Source: Lucinisca nassula (lineage: Eukaryota > Mollusca > Bivalvia > Lucinida > Lucinidae). Taken from it: a DNA stretch of 64,000 bases. Position 1 is the stretch's first letter; every line of letters begins with the position of its first letter. Of the stretch, positions 1 through 12,069 are shown piece by piece. Position numbers and translations under genes: made by a program. The stretch is from assembly GCA_963580285.1 (NCBI GenBank), contig OY757026.1, positions 60,637,396 to 60,701,395 of the forward strand. The letters run 5' to 3'. The notes under the pieces were generated by a model. It worked only from the letters and a program-made list of their open reading frames with translations, did no database searches and was not told where the DNA came from.

Positions 1-844
1 TACTACTTCTACTACTACAACTACTACTACTGCCACCAATTTCGATACCGCTCCTGCAAATGCTCTAACTGCTGATGCTACTACCACATTTTCCACTACA
101 ACCAATACTAATACTACAACCACTACTAATACTAATACTACAAGTACATCTTCTACTAGAAATAAAACTACTACTGTTGCTGCTGCTGTAACTGCCAGTT
201 CGTCTACTACTGCTACTACTGCTACTACTGCTATAACTACAACTACAATAACAGCAATTCTGCTAACACTTGCACTTCAACTACTACTATAACTACTAAT
301 ATAACTACTACTATTGCTGCTGTCGCTGCTTTAACTGCTGCTTCTACTATTACTACCACAACTACTGCTATTACTACAACTACAATAACACCACTACTGT
401 TAATACTTTCACTACTTCTACTTCTGCTACTACTACTACTACTTCTACTACTACTATAAGAACCTTTCTACTACTACTTCTATTTCTACTACACTACTTC
501 TACTACTAATACATATGCTACAACTACTACTACTGCTACTATAACTACTGCTACTGCTTTTACTACAGATACTACTCGGACTACTACTACCAATTCTGAT
601 ACCGCTACTGCGACTGCCCCTACTGTCGGTGCTACTACAACAGTTTCTTCTACTACTACTACAACTACTGCTACTTCTACTACGACAACTACTACTACTC
701 CTTATACTACTGCTACTTCTACCACTACTACTACTGCTGCTTTAACTGCTTGTTCGTCTACTACTGCTGAAACTACTATTTCTACGACCACAACTACAAT
801 AACACCACTACTGCTAACACTTTCACTACTACTACAACTACTAT

Positions 845-885
<41 letters not shown>

Positions 886-1254
886 TGACTGCCAGAACTG
901 TTCTACTACTACTGCTTCTACTACTCTACATGAAGTGCAACTACTTGTACTACTGCTACTATTACTACCACTACTACTAATACTGCTACTTCTACTACAA
1001 CTACTGCTTCTATCACGAGTTATACAAATATCACTAATGCTACTACCACCACCATCACTACTTCTGCTACTACTACTACTACTTCTACTATTACAACAAC
1101 AACTACTACTACTACTTTTGCTACCACCGCTACAACTACTATTATTACTACTACTTCCCATTTTTATGCTTAGCCTACGGCTTATACTACAACTACTAGC
1201 ACTACTGTTTCTATTTCTACTACCAATACTACTACCGCGTTTACTGCTACCATT

Positions 1255-1550
1255 CGGCCCGCGCCCATCGGGGCTTGAAGAAATAGATGGGCTGCATGAT
1301 GCTTCCACGCAGAGCTGAAACCGACCTGCACACGAGTACTGCTAAACTGCTTAGAGGATCTAAGCCTGCCCAGGCAAAGCGGTGCGAGTTGGCCCATCCC
1401 TGCTTATAAACCCTATTGGTTTCATTGGGCGGCAGGGCTTGAGATGTCATTTCATCTCATTATCGGGTAGAAGTCCCACAAAATTGGAAGCAACGTCTCC
1501 AAAATGACCTTTACATGTTGACGGGGACGTTAATCCTCAAACCAAACGAA
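1255..1550 (+). mobile_element. SINE family C copy
   Basis: About 300 bp. The head has a CGCCCATCGGGGCTTGAAG block, the middle a GCTTAGAGGATCTAAGCCTG palindrome, and the end GACGTTAAxCCTC plus an A/C-rich tail. The same consensus recurs about twelve times in the window on both strands, at unrelated sites. Orientation is set by the tail. Confidence 0.8.
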
Positions 1551-1720
1551 AAGAAAGCTGCAACCATTACTACTGCTACCACTACTAATGATATTACTAC
1601 TACTACAGCTACTATTACAACAACAACTGTTCTCTCTACCATTAATACTACCAATACTGATACCACTACTTCTAGTTAAACTACTACAACTTCGTCTTCT
1701 ACCACGTGTACTTCTACTAT

Positions 1721-1767
<47 letters not shown>

Positions 1768-1768
<1 letters not shown>

Positions 1769-2070
1769 CAACCCCGCCAATCGGGACTTGAAGAAATAGA
1801 TGGGCTGCATGATGCTTCCACGCAGAGCTGAAACCCACCGCACTGAGTATTGGTAAACCGCTTAGAGGATCTAAGTCTGCCCAGGCAAAGTGGTGCGAGT
1901 CGGTCCGCCCATGCTTATAAACCCTATTGGTTTCATTGGGCGACAGGGCTTGAGATGTCATTTCATCTCAATGTCGGGTAAAACTCCCACAAAAATTGGA
2001 AGCAACGTTTCCAAAAAGACATATACAGTGTTGACCGGGACGTTAAACCTCAAATCAAACAAACAAAACA
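1768..2070 (+). mobile_element. SINE family C copy
   Basis: Second copy within the trinucleotide tract, ending in an AAAC-rich tail. About 90% alike by eye to the copy at 1255-1550, including the block GAGATGTCATTTCATCTCAA. Confidence 0.8.
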
Positions 2071-2479
2071 ACTGCTACAACAACTACTACTACCGCTTCT
2101 TTTACTATTACTACTACTGCTACTTCTCCTAATACATCTACTACAACTACTGCTACTTCTACTGTTACTACTGCTACTACATGTTCTACTAATACTTCTA
2201 CTTCACAACTACTGCTTTTAATACTACCAATCTTCCACTCCTACCACTACTTCTACTAAGGCTACCACTTTCACTACTACAAATATAACTACTATTACTA
2301 CTACTATCAATGTTAATGCTTTGCCTACTGCTTCTACGACAGCTACAAGCACTACTGCTACTGTTTCAACTACAGATACTACTACCACATTTACTGCTGT
2401 CATTACTACTACTACCGCTTCTACTACTACTACTACTACTACTAATACTACTACTACTGCTGCTGCTTCTTCTACTACT

Positions 2480-3240
2480 ACCACTACTAATACTACTACC
2501 AATACATTACTACTACTACTACTTCTGCTACTATCACTACTGCTACTTACTACAACTACCCTTTCTACTTCTATTATAACTACTCCCAATACTGATACCA
2601 CTACTTCTAGTTCAACTGCTGCTGCTGCTACTACTGCCGATTCTGCTGCTTCTACTACAACTACTAGTACTTCTGCTTCTACTGTTGCTACAACTGCCAC
2701 AACAACTATTACTAGTACTACTACTATCAATATTTATGTTTAGCCTTCTGTTTCTACTACAACTACTGCTACTGCTCCTACTACATATACCACTATCACG
2801 TTTGCTGCTACCATTATTATTGCTACTTCTACTACTTCTACTACTACTACTGCTACTTCTACTACTACCACTACTAATACTACTACCAATACATTACTAC
2901 TACTACTACTACTTCTGCTACTATCACTACTGCTACTTACTGCAACTACTCTTTCTACTTCTATTATAACTACTCCCAATACTGATACCACTACTTCTCG
3001 TTCAACTGCTGCTGCTACTACTGCCGATTCTGCGGCTTCTACTACAACTACTAGTACTTCTGCTTCTACTGTTGCTACAACTGCCACAACAACTATTACT
3101 AGTACTACTACTATCAATATTTATGTTTAGCCTTCTGTTTCTACTACAACTACTGCTACTGCTCCTACTACATATACCACTATCACGTTTACTGCTACCA
3201 TTATCATTGCTACTTCTACTACTACTACTACTCGGCAACG
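2480..3240. repeat. About 388-bp tandem duplication inside the ACT tract
   Basis: The block beginning near 2480 recurs about 388 bp later with few differences; the CTACATATACCACTATCACG segment appears near 2785 and again near 3170. This is a recent large-unit duplication superimposed on the older trinucleotide tract. Confidence 0.75.
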
Positions 3241-3329
3241 TTGTTTCGTGGAGATTGATCATGAAATCTTTTCTACGGTCATCCTCTCCCTTCCGCTGAT
3301 TTAAAAAGGGCAGTTGTCAGTTTCTGGCG

Positions 3330-3475
3330 AAATAATGTGCACTGTACTGGTTAACCGCTTACGTATAAACCTGCCCAGGAAAAGTGTGGATAGGTAAACT
3401 GACCGGCTCAAAAATGACCTAAAATAGTGTTGACCGGGCCGATAAACTCTAAAACAAACAAACAAACAAACAAAC
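3330..3475 (+). mobile_element. Decayed SINE family C fragment
   Basis: Keeps ACTGGTTAACCGCTT, AAACCTGCCCAGGAAAAG and the tail TAAACTCTAAAACAAAC with several AAAC repeats. The head is unrecognisable. Confidence 0.6.
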
Positions 3476-3616
3476 TACTACTACTACTTCTACGACTATT
3501 TCTAGTTCAACTACTACCACTACTACTACCACGTTTACTACTACTACTACTACTACCACCACTACTATTACCACGTTTACTGCTACTAGTACCATTACTA
3601 CTGCTTCTTCTGCCGC

Positions 3617-3868
3617 TGTGTTTGTTTTATCAATGGTCCGGTAATTGCCTGAAATGAATAAAAGAGGTTTTGGAGTTTTAATTTCTGCGAAGAATTCCTC
3701 ATCTGCCAAAATTTGCTGGTTACGCATTAGATCGTCTGGTTGATCATTCGATAACCAGAGGAGAAAATCACACCAGTTACTGCCTAAGAAAATGCCAGCA
3801 GCTTACTACAATAAAAGGTGGTCTAGATATGATTTCTAAATTGTGTTAAAATCATCAGGAATCAATGG
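3617..3868. repeat. Left arm of a 2.6-kb inverted repeat
   Basis: Reads as the reverse complement of 5946-6185 with scattered indels. It shares the TTTGTTTTATCAATGGTCCG start, the GATTTTCTCCTCTGGTTAT segment (in complement) and the AAAGGTGGTCTAGA end. The arms lie head to head around about 2.1 kb. No coding content is seen. Confidence 0.8.
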
Positions 3869-3925
3869 TGTTGGTCAGAGTGTTGTGTAAAACTAAAGAG
3901 GGTTATCTTGGAAACATAGGGTGGG

Positions 3926-3997
3926 CTTGGCAAAGAGTGTAGACCCTGATCAGACGCTGCAGAATCCGGCGTCTGGTGAAGATCTACACTATTTGAA
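3926..3997. repeat. Hairpin MITE core, family P2
   Basis: GTGTAGACCCTGATCAGACG followed by its near complement ending AGATCTACACTATTTG. It forms a stem-loop of about 70 bp. This core recurs about ten times in the window. Confidence 0.65.
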
Positions 3998-4109
3998 TGA
4001 AATCTGGAATTTAAGAGATTAATGAAACAGTTAAGGACTATTTCCCCTACCTACACTCGGAGGCAATAGACCCACCAGTCCTTTGTTGTTTTTTTTTGTG
4101 TGTGTTTTT

Positions 4110-4230
4110 AATCACATTATATTTTGAGCACAAATGAGAAACATGTCACAATTTTTCATATTGAAATTTTAGGTTTTTCGGCGATAAAGGTTACAATGTA
4201 TTTGTATAGGCGTGCGTCTCTTCGTGATGG
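4110..4230. repeat. Half of palindromic MITE family P1
   Basis: Contains the P1 flank with the TTTTTCATATTGAAATTTTAG-like segment and TTTCGGCGATAAAGGTTACA, then GTATAGGCGTG. The central palindrome is absent. Confidence 0.5.
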
Positions 4231-4996
4231 TTATTCAAAGAAACAAAATGATGTGGACATAACAAATGTCTACAACATTTTTAGTACTAAATTCAATATT
4301 ATCAACAGTCGGTCGATAGTGAACAAAAGACTGGACTTTTGGCTTAATGTAAACTGCCTAATCATTGCCTAGATACATCCGTGAGAAAATATTGCTCCAT
4401 ATTCAAAACGGTTTCAAAAGACCCTCATATCTAAAAATGATACTGCAGCTGGAAGAAAATATTATAACTATAATGTTATATCAATTTATTATATCTATAT
4501 TTATCCTCATGTCTAAAAATGACACTGCCGATGAAACAAAATATATAGATTGTATGTTTTATTAAGAAGGAAGATTAGATCACGGAAGATTAGCTGAGGG
4601 CCTCGTGGAAGATTAGCTATTACATGTATTTTTGTATGTGCTAACTGTTGCTACCCTCACTAAATAAAGTCCTTACTGACTCACTTACTTACTTCTCTCA
4701 ATTTATTTTATGAACGCACCTTTCCTCCTGTTTACATTTATAAAGTTTACAAATGGATTCTGGTTCGTCTTGATTAACATGATTAAGAATACATGGTGTG
4801 TCATTCTTGCGCTGTTTGTATTATTAAGAAGTTGGTTTTTGACAATATCTTTATCTCATTGTTTTGACAGTTATCATAGATCTCCGATCTGGGTTATCGA
4901 TCATGATACAGACATATATTTTGGGGGCATGCGCAGTCGCAGGAGTAGGGTATTCAGGCTACCTATTTGCGTTGCAGAGGCGAGCTAAAACAAATA

Positions 4997-5290
4997 CAGT
5001 AAAACTTCGATGGCTCGAACACCGATGGATCGTTTACCATGGCTGTATCGAACCCATGCGTGAGCCCCTAGCGAAATCCTCTACATAAGAATTAGTGGGG
5101 GATAATTAAGGAGATTTGATGAAGCGATTCTAATGAGTACACATAGCATACATTTTCATTACAGAACACCAAAAAGATGTCTAAAAGTATCTCATTATGC
5201 CTCCTGACAGTAAACCTCAGTGGCTCGAACTACCCCTGTCTCGAACAGATTTTTGAGGTCCCAGAGGTGTTCGAGCCATTGAAGTTCGAC
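4997..5290. mobile_element. Pogo/Tigger-like MITE with TA target
   Basis: Left end CAGTAAAACTTCGATGGCTC, right end complement GTCGAACTTCAATGGCTCG, flanked by TA on both sides (4995-4996, 5291-5292). At 294 bp it is too short to encode a transposase. The CAGTxxAACxTCG-type termini and TA duplication resemble Tigger-type elements. Related pieces lie at 18478-18555, 19735-19972 and 59631-59991. Confidence 0.7.
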
Positions 5291-5291
5291 T

Positions 5292-5580
5292 AATGCCTTT
5301 CTATTGCCTAACAATGCCTTTTTTCGCATTACTACGCCTTTTGATTCGCGTAAAAACGCCTTTGAATCGCATTACTACGCCTTTCTTTTGCGTTACTAGG
5401 TCTTTCTTTTGCATTAGCATGCCCTTTTTCGCGTTACTACGCCATGGTTTTGCGTTACTACGCCTTTTTTCGCAGCTTCGCCTTCTGATTGGCGTTACTG
5501 TGCCTTTTGTTTTGCGTTTCTACGCCTTTTTGTGTTATTGCGCCTTTTGTTTCGCGTTACGACGCCTTTACAGTTTTTTA
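5292..5580. repeat. Minisatellite, unit about 20-23 bp
   Basis: About 13 degenerate copies of GCGTTACTACGCCTTTTTTC, starting exactly at the right edge of the preceding MITE. Open frames across it are repetitive. Confidence 0.85.
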
Positions 5581-5945
5581 TTTTCTCTTACATAAGCCTA
5601 TTAGGCTTTCCTATCTGCAGTGTTAACGGTCTTACCCTTAGCCTTTCACGTCTGAGTTTCTTAAACGGGTTCTCTCAAATTTTTGTATTTTGGCAATTCT
5701 TGTTAATAGGGGATTTGGTCAAATTCATTTACAGGATGGCGAACAGCTTTGATTCTCGGATGAGACGGTTCATTATTGGCCGTCACATCAGGATATAGTT
5801 TAATCGCCATTACAAAGCGTAAGCTGGCCATTTTGTTTTCTACAAAAGCAAGTAATGACCTCTTATTTATGAATCGGTGCGTCATTCGATCAGATAAGCA
5901 TGATACCCAGACATTTAATGGTCTTGTCCAGAAAAGTATTTTTCA

Positions 5946-6185
5946 TCTCTGATGATTTTAACACAATTTAGAAATCATTTCTAGACCACCTTTTATTGTA
6001 GTAAGTTGCTGGCATTTACTCAGGCAGCAACTGGTGTGATTTTCTCCTCTGGTTATTGAATGCTTAACCAGACGATCTAATGCTTAACCAGCAGATGATG
6101 AGTTCTTCGCAGAAATTAAAACTCCAAAACCTGTTTTATTTCATTTCAGGCAATTACCGGACCATTGATAAAACAAACACAGCGT
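5946..6185. repeat. Right arm of a 2.6-kb inverted repeat
   Basis: Reverse complement of 3617-3868; ends TTGATAAAACAAACACAGCG. See the left arm. Confidence 0.8.
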
Positions 6186-8190
6186 AAAAGTCAGTGAAAA
6201 TCATTCGGTACCATGATTCTGGAGACTGAATATGTTTCCATAAAATACTATGTCATTATCGAATCAATAGCGCACTGCTTATCAGGTTGGCTAAAAATGG
6301 TTCCATAGAACAATGTGCGGGAGATTCTGGGGCCGTGGAGATGAAAACAGATACGCTTTATAGTTGCAAGTTTTGTTATAATTTCTATAGATCTAAGGAG
6401 TAACCAACTTTTTTCGACCTTTTCCGTGGTGATTTCTCGCTACTGCTGCATTGACAAGCAAACTATCCATAACACATATAACAATATATGTTTATTGTGT
6501 GTGCATGTTAATACTCTGAACTTGTAGCGAAGCGCAATAATAAATAAAAGGCAACAAACACCTCGAAAAACCATGTTTATTCTAAGGCTTCAGTTCACCT
6601 TCAGCAGGAGAAATTAAATTTAGCCAAAATGCGTGAAGTACGGGAGTTGGTATTTAGCCTACTCAAAAGACGCCGATATCAATGGGCTCCTGAATGTAAT
6701 TTCCCGTTTTTTAAATAACTTCCTCGTAAAATTTATATTACTTATGAAACACAGAAAATGCAAAGTTTCTTTACCTTTTTCAGCGATCTAATTCCTCACC
6801 GGATGTCGCTCTAATTGCTTCACGTCCTACCCAATGGTTACGCATTCTATCGTTCCGTAGGCCTGTTCAGCCAAAATATTTGTCAATACTCGAAGACACC
6901 AAAATTCATGATATGACGTAACTACATCCGGTGTTACCATAAATTTTGACCATTGAAATTTTACCCCAGAAATTTGGTAAATTTTACATTATTTTTGCTC
7001 TAAATAATTTTTAGTATTTTTGGAAACAATTTCTTTTCCGTCATAATGCAGGACGGTAATTTTTGCACAAACATGTGAAACTTGATGACTCTGTGTCAAT
7101 CTGGGCATGAACAAGGGACTCAGATACCTATGGACCCTTTTGCCGGTTTTTCCTGATGTGTCACAGATCGAGATAAAAATCCATATTAAAACATACATTA
7201 AATAAATCATTTTACTGGCTGGTCATAATGTATCATAACAGGGGCCAACAGATATATTTTTGAAAAGTTACTGATGACCATTTCTTCTGGTTTTTATTTA
7301 ATGAGGTGAATAGATCTATACATCACCAAGTATATTTGTCAGCGATGAAATATCAAGTGATTCTCTAAACTGGTGACTTGAATCTATATACATTTAATGA
7401 ATACATTGTATATTTCAAGATTCATTATCCAAAGTTTCCGGTTTGTACTGAAGGCTCCCCAACTAACATCGACATTATTATATTTTAAATACGTTCACTA
7501 AATGTTATTGGCCACTACACGGTCTCTATTAAAATCTTACTGGGTACCTTATTTTCTGGTAAGTCGCACAATTACCCGAGATTAAATGTAATGTAAAGCC
7601 ATCCCTTCTTCCCTTTTCCCAGAGAAGTGATATAGCCTGTAAACCTGCATCTTAAGATGTCACCTGCACTTACTTTCTACCTTTTCATTGGGCAACCTGC
7701 CGTCGATAACCTTGTCCGTATATTCACCATTTGCTCTTAATTATCCCGTGTCTCTTGTCACACGCTGATTAATCTGTTCTTCATCTACTTTTTACTACTT
7801 CCTTTTACTGATATTTGTCCCATATATTGATTGTTTTTGCTTTAAAGGCACGTCAACACTTGTTGGTCATTTTGTGTCCTCTCCCAGAGAAAAGCGATAG
7901 AAGAGATAGTAGAGCGTTTCGCATCGTCCGGGTAGCTGAAAATGCCTTCATTCGACACTAGAAAACAAGTCAAAACAGAAATATCTGACAACCTTCCACA
8001 GGGAAAAATTAAATTAAAAAAATCAACCGCTTGCCTTTTCATGTCCACACCCATCTTTTCTGGTGCAGAAATGAGAGTTGTTGAGAATAACATTGCCCGA
8101 TTTCTCAAAATATGTTTGCAAAAATGACTAAAAATCATATATCGGGAACACTTACCTGTTTGTTGACATATTTATGGTCTCGGAAGGCAT
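6186..8190. other. Two kb without recognised features
   Basis: A+T-rich. Short open frames on both strands (the longest about 98 codons, 7842-8138 minus, overlapping a 61-codon plus frame at 7942-8127) show no recognisable motif and are probably chance. None of the window's repeat families is seen here. Confidence 0.5.
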
Positions 8191-8194
8191 AACC

Positions 8195-8545
8195 AGAAGC
8201 TCCCGTAAGGATTTTGAGTGCATAACCGACGATTACCCCTTACGAGTTTACCAGCCGCGTCTACGGGCGTTGATGACGTCAACGCTGCTCCGCTCTTTGT
8301 AGAAAACAGCGTGTAAATGTATTTCAGCTTTAAAAGTTTGCCCTGCAAGCATTTTTTTTCGCCCAGTGATGAGGGGCAAATAATGTAAATATAAAAAATA
8401 AACTTAATTTTTCTGCTTTTCATGAAAGTATGAACGACAGTGGGTCGCTAGCAAAGTTTACATGAACCCCTTCGGGGTTCATTTACTTTGCGCGCGACCC
8501 ACTGCGTTCATACTTCCATTAACTGCAGAAAACTAAATTTCATTT
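8195..8545. repeat. Hairpin element, family H
   Basis: Core arms GTGGGTCGCTAGCAAAGT and ACTTTGCGCGCGACCCAC surround GAACCCCTTCGGGGTTC, and the stem extends to TTCTGC and GCAGAA. The upstream CGCCCAGTGATGAGGGGCAA block is shared with copies near 24250 and 48180. Confidence 0.75.
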
Positions 8546-8902
8546 CTTAAATCTAGGCGTTGATACAAGACCACAGTAGGCGAGTAAGACGGAAAATCAC
8601 ATAGATTTATGGAATACACTGACTGTAAGTTATTTTTCCGCAAGAGGATGGAATTCAAGATAAACAAAAATGTCGTAACATAGAGAGTGAACATAAGTTC
8701 GGACATCACGAACTTTAATCTAATAACATAGGTGTGCTTAAACGCATACCCCTGAGTCCCTAACTATACTGTATGGGCTTTGAACTCCTCTAGCTGTGGT
8801 CTTGGCATCTACCGCAGAAGAGGGGAGACTATTATAGGCATGGTACATGTACCTACGATATTGTGAGTTGTTTACGCTTAATGGCCTTGTTTAGGTTGAA
8901 TC

Positions 8903-9032
8903 CGGATGGTCTGACTCGCACTGCTTTGCCTGGACAGGCTTAGTTCCTCTAAGCAGTTTAATTACCAGTAGTCGTATGCGGTCGCTGAAAGCATCACGCA
9001 GCCCATCTATTTCTTCAAGTGGGCGGGGGCCA
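8903..9032 (-). mobile_element. SINE family C fragment
   Basis: The head half of the family on the minus strand: GACTCGCACTGCTTTGCCTG, then GCATCACGCAGCCCATCTAT and GGGCGGGGGC. The tail half is missing. Confidence 0.7.
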
Positions 9033-9588
9033 CTGTTCCAGAATGAATCTCATCAGAATCAGAATTGTTACTGGTGACAGGTCTAACCACATTCATACAC
9101 AAGGACCTGTGATATGGGAAGTTAGTCCCTAGCTCTCACCAAAGAGGTAATCTTAGCTACATCATCCTCAGCACTTTCAACTGTCGAAATAATCTAATCG
9201 GGAAGGACATTCCAATCTCTCATGGTTCGAGTGAAGAACATTCTTCATATAGTATAAATGTCAGCTTTTGCAGAAAGGGTCTGAAACGCCAATGAATGAT
9301 GATTTATACAGTGCCAAAACTGGGGGAACAAGGTCATCTATTGGAATGCTGGCAGCACCCTTTAGACTTTTCTGTAAAAGTATGAGCCTACTCTCTCTTT
9401 TCATTTTCTTGAGAGACCCCGCCTTAATTTACATAGTATTCCGGTCATGCTCCCAGTTTCGAAGCAGTAATTGCTTGTCACAATTCTAGCGACTCTATTC
9501 TGAACGTTTTCAATTTCTTCATTAATGACAACTACACTGGGGTCCCAAATACAACTACCATATTCCAAGATTGGGCGAACAAGTCCTT

Positions 9589-9953
9589 TCTTGCTCACCA
9601 GACAAGGAAATCCGTGATTTTACCCTGGGATAGAAATTTATGTTCTGACCCTGGTGTTCCGACCGAAAATCGAATATAATCGCGTGTTTGATAATTCTCT
9701 GGTTGATTACGACCCCGTATGCGCCGTCGCTAAGGTTGACGTCACAGCACGTTACGTGACGTCACTAAACATTCCTGCAGTGTCAACACAATATGGCAGA
9801 CTTTGGTAACCGAAGTGACTTCAGCATTAATAATCCGTCCCTCGGGATCACTGTCCGGCATCACGAGGCAAGCCTCGTGATGCCGGACAGTGTCCCTCGA
9901 GACGGATTTGTCCATCCATCCCTCACACCCATATGAGATTCTTATATTATATA
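9589..9953. mobile_element. MITE family I, inserted in the LINE
   Basis: About 365 bp, highly similar to 19990-20425. It shares ACAAGGAAATCCGTGATTTT, GACGTCACTAAACATTCCTG and a perfect inner stem GCATCACGAGGC/GCCTCGTGATGC. It interrupts the LINE between the segments coding for the polymerase thumb and the LVRPILEY region. Confidence 0.75.
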
Positions 9954-10215
9954 CCGTCTCTTTTACATCCTGATGACACTAATGAAGATTCCGCCTCAGG
10001 AAACCAAGCGTTCTGATTGCCTTAGTACACATGTTGCTATTATTTGTATTCCATCTCAAATTGTGTGTGCTTGACACCCCAAAGTATTTAATGGAATCCA
10101 CACTCCCGAGGACCGTTCCCTCTAAAGTGTAAGAAGCCTCAATTTTATTTGTTCTTTTTTCTAGTTATCTGCCTAATATTGCATTTAATGAACTGAAATT
10201 CCCTGTCCCATGTTG

Positions 10216-10522
10216 TTTGTTTGTATTGTTTAATTTGACGTTTAACGTCCCCTTCAACACTGTATAGATCATTTTGGAGACACTGCTTCCAGTTTTGTGA
10301 GACTTTTGCCCGACATTGAGATGAAATGACATCTCAAGCCCTGTCGCCCAATGCGACCAATGGGGTTTATAAGCATGGGCGGTCCAACTCGCACCGCTTT
10401 GCCTGGGCAGGCTTAGATCCTCTAACCGGTTTAACAGTACTCGTGTGCAGTCCGTTTCAGCTCTGCGTGGAAGCAACATGCAGCCCATCAATTTCTTCAA
10501 GCCCCTATAGGCGGGGCCCTCC
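10216..10522 (-). mobile_element. SINE family C copy
   Basis: Near full-length on the minus strand; the tail is GTTTGTTTGTATTG on the plus strand. It contains ATTGAGATGAAATGACATCT and the GGGCGGGxCC head. It lies within the LINE. Confidence 0.8.
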
Positions 10523-10867
10523 CTGTCCCATTTTCGTGCCCAACATCGTAATCTATCTGTACCATTCTGAAGTTTCAGTGATTCTTCTGTATCTCAAATT
10601 TCTTATTTCTGAGTCATTGTCAGTGGAAATATCATTTATATACAGGGCGAATAACTGTGGACCAAGAACCGTCACTTGTGAGGACCCCAGACCAAACTGG
10701 AGCCCACTCCGAAGATCCACTATTAACATTAACATCAACGCACTGCTTTCTGTAGCAAAGAAAGGATTCTATCCATTTGAGGGTCTTCCCTTCGATTCCA
10801 TAAGCAAATAACTTAGATTTAAGTAGCTCATGCGGTGCGGTCTCAAAAGCAGAATTCCAGAATAAAT

Positions 10868-11172
10868 GTGACCAAGGAGCGTGATACCTCAGTGGCGGAC
10901 TTGATAATGATTCTGGAGGCCCCCGGTTCTATCCCCGGCGGCGGTAATTATTTCGGTGTCCAAACACGCTCCATTAGCATCATTTGCAGGGATGAATGTC
11001 AAAAGTGCACCGTCCTTCGGATCGGAACGTTAAGTGGAGGACCACTGTGCAGGAAGAGTCATCCCCTGTGTAGGTTAAAGACTGCTACCGTAATTACATA
11101 ATTACTGTGTAGGCTTTCATCCTGTAAACCTGGTGTGTACGCAGTGTCCTATCGCAGTATAAGTAGGTAGAT
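10868..11172 (+). mobile_element. tRNA-derived SINE family B copy
   Basis: The tRNA-like head GGAGCGTGATACCTCAGTGG supplies an A-box and GGTTCTATCCCC a B-box. The body carries ACACGCTCCATTAGCATCAT, ACCGTCCTTCGGATCG and GAAGAGTCATCCCCTG, ending ATCGCAGTATAAGTAGGTAG. It matches 44482-44828. It sits in the LINE on the opposite strand. Confidence 0.8.
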
Positions 11173-11571
11173 ATATACGCCTGTCCCCATCTGTCCAAAT
11201 TTTTGCCAATTCATTAATAACCGTGCTCAACTGAGTTTCACAACCATGCCTTTCCCTAAATGCATGCTGTCTGTCTGACAAAAGTTTATGTGGGCCATGA
11301 TGTTTGAGCAGACTTTATGTCCAAGCAATTTAGACAGAATACAAGTGAGGAACGAAGGGCGATAATTGCGGGCAAAATCCTTATCTTTTTTGAAAACAGA
11401 GCCATTCTTTGGGGACTTCACCTGTATCAAGAGACTGTTGGAACAGGTGTAAAAAAATTGGGCCTAACTCATTTGCTAGTTTCTTCAGAACTCTAGGATG
11501 AAGCTCATCGGGTCCTAAAGCTTTAGTGGGGTTTAAGCCTTTAGGTAACTTGAACACATGATACAACAATA

Positions 11572-12064
11572 CTAGAAATGCGTCCATAGGACACGGATGC
11601 CCCCGCCTGAAAATATGTCTGTGTTCATATTAATCCATAGAAAGTTACTGACGGTGTTTAAGTTTTGGACCCTTTTTCACATTTGACCTCTAATTAATGA
11701 CCTTGACCTTGGAGGTAAGGACCTTGGTTTTGTGTGAGGCAGATTGTCTCATGATGGCCAGCATTCTGCCAAGTAATTTTAAAATCCATCTAGAAATAAG
11801 AAAGTTATTGACTGCGTTTACGTTTCGGACACTATTTTTACCTTTGACCTCTAAGTATGACCATGACCTTCGAGGTACGGACCTGGGTTTTGCATGTGAC
11901 ACATCGTCCCTTGATGATTAACATTTCTACACAATAATTTCAAAATCCATCCAGAAATAAGAAAGTTATTGACTGCGTTTAGGTTTCGGACGGATGGACG
12001 AACGAACGAACGGACGGACAGTGGCAACGCTATTTGCCCTTCCACCATTCTTTAAATGGCGGGG
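11572..12064 (+). mobile_element. Element with GACCTTGACC repeats, family D
   Basis: Begins ACTAGAAATGCGTCCATAGG and ends GGCGGGGGCATAAT. In between are two degenerate units carrying TGACCTTGACCTT and AAGAAAGTTATTGACTGCGT, followed by a run of GGACGGA/GAACGAA. A related start (ACTAGAAATGTGTC) is at 30188. There is no coding content. Confidence 0.6.
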
Positions 12065-12069
12065 GCATA

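Larger units (their letters stand above)
1..3617. repeat. Degenerate ACT/TAC trinucleotide tract
   Basis: Nearly every triplet is a variant of ACT, with GCT, TCT, ACC and ATT interspersed, for 3.6 kb. The tract starts before the window. Open frames here translate to runs of Leu, Ser, Thr or Val only, so they are composition artefacts. SINE copies interrupt it at about 1255-1550, 1768-2070 and 3330-3475. Confidence 0.95.
9090..11587 (-). pseudogene. Decayed LINE reverse transcriptase (Jockey/CR1-type)
   Basis: Pieces of one non-LTR reverse transcriptase lie in order on the minus strand. At 11381-11587 there is KALGPDELHPRVLKKLANEL. At 11227-11430 there is NYRPSFLTCILSKLLGH. At about 10540-10860 there is HELLKSKLFAYGIEGKTLKW, then VLGPQLFALYINDIS. 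At about 10010-10165 there is SIKYFGV and RTLGFLRRNLH. At 9401-9590 there is GLVRPILEYGSCIWDPS. These are standard fingers, palm and C-terminal signatures of LINE polymerases. Frames are broken by stops and indels, the FADD catalytic box is not found, and three later elements are inserted: a SINE B at 10868-11172, a SINE C at 10216-10522 and a MITE at 9589-9953. No endonuclease domain is seen upstream of 11587, where another element begins. Clade assignment is uncertain. Confidence 0.8.

Noticed and set aside
883..3262. Open frames up to 168 codons in the ACT tract (poly-Ser, poly-Leu, poly-Val)
   Set aside because: Composition artefacts of trinucleotide DNA; no domain, no start context, frames open on both strands.
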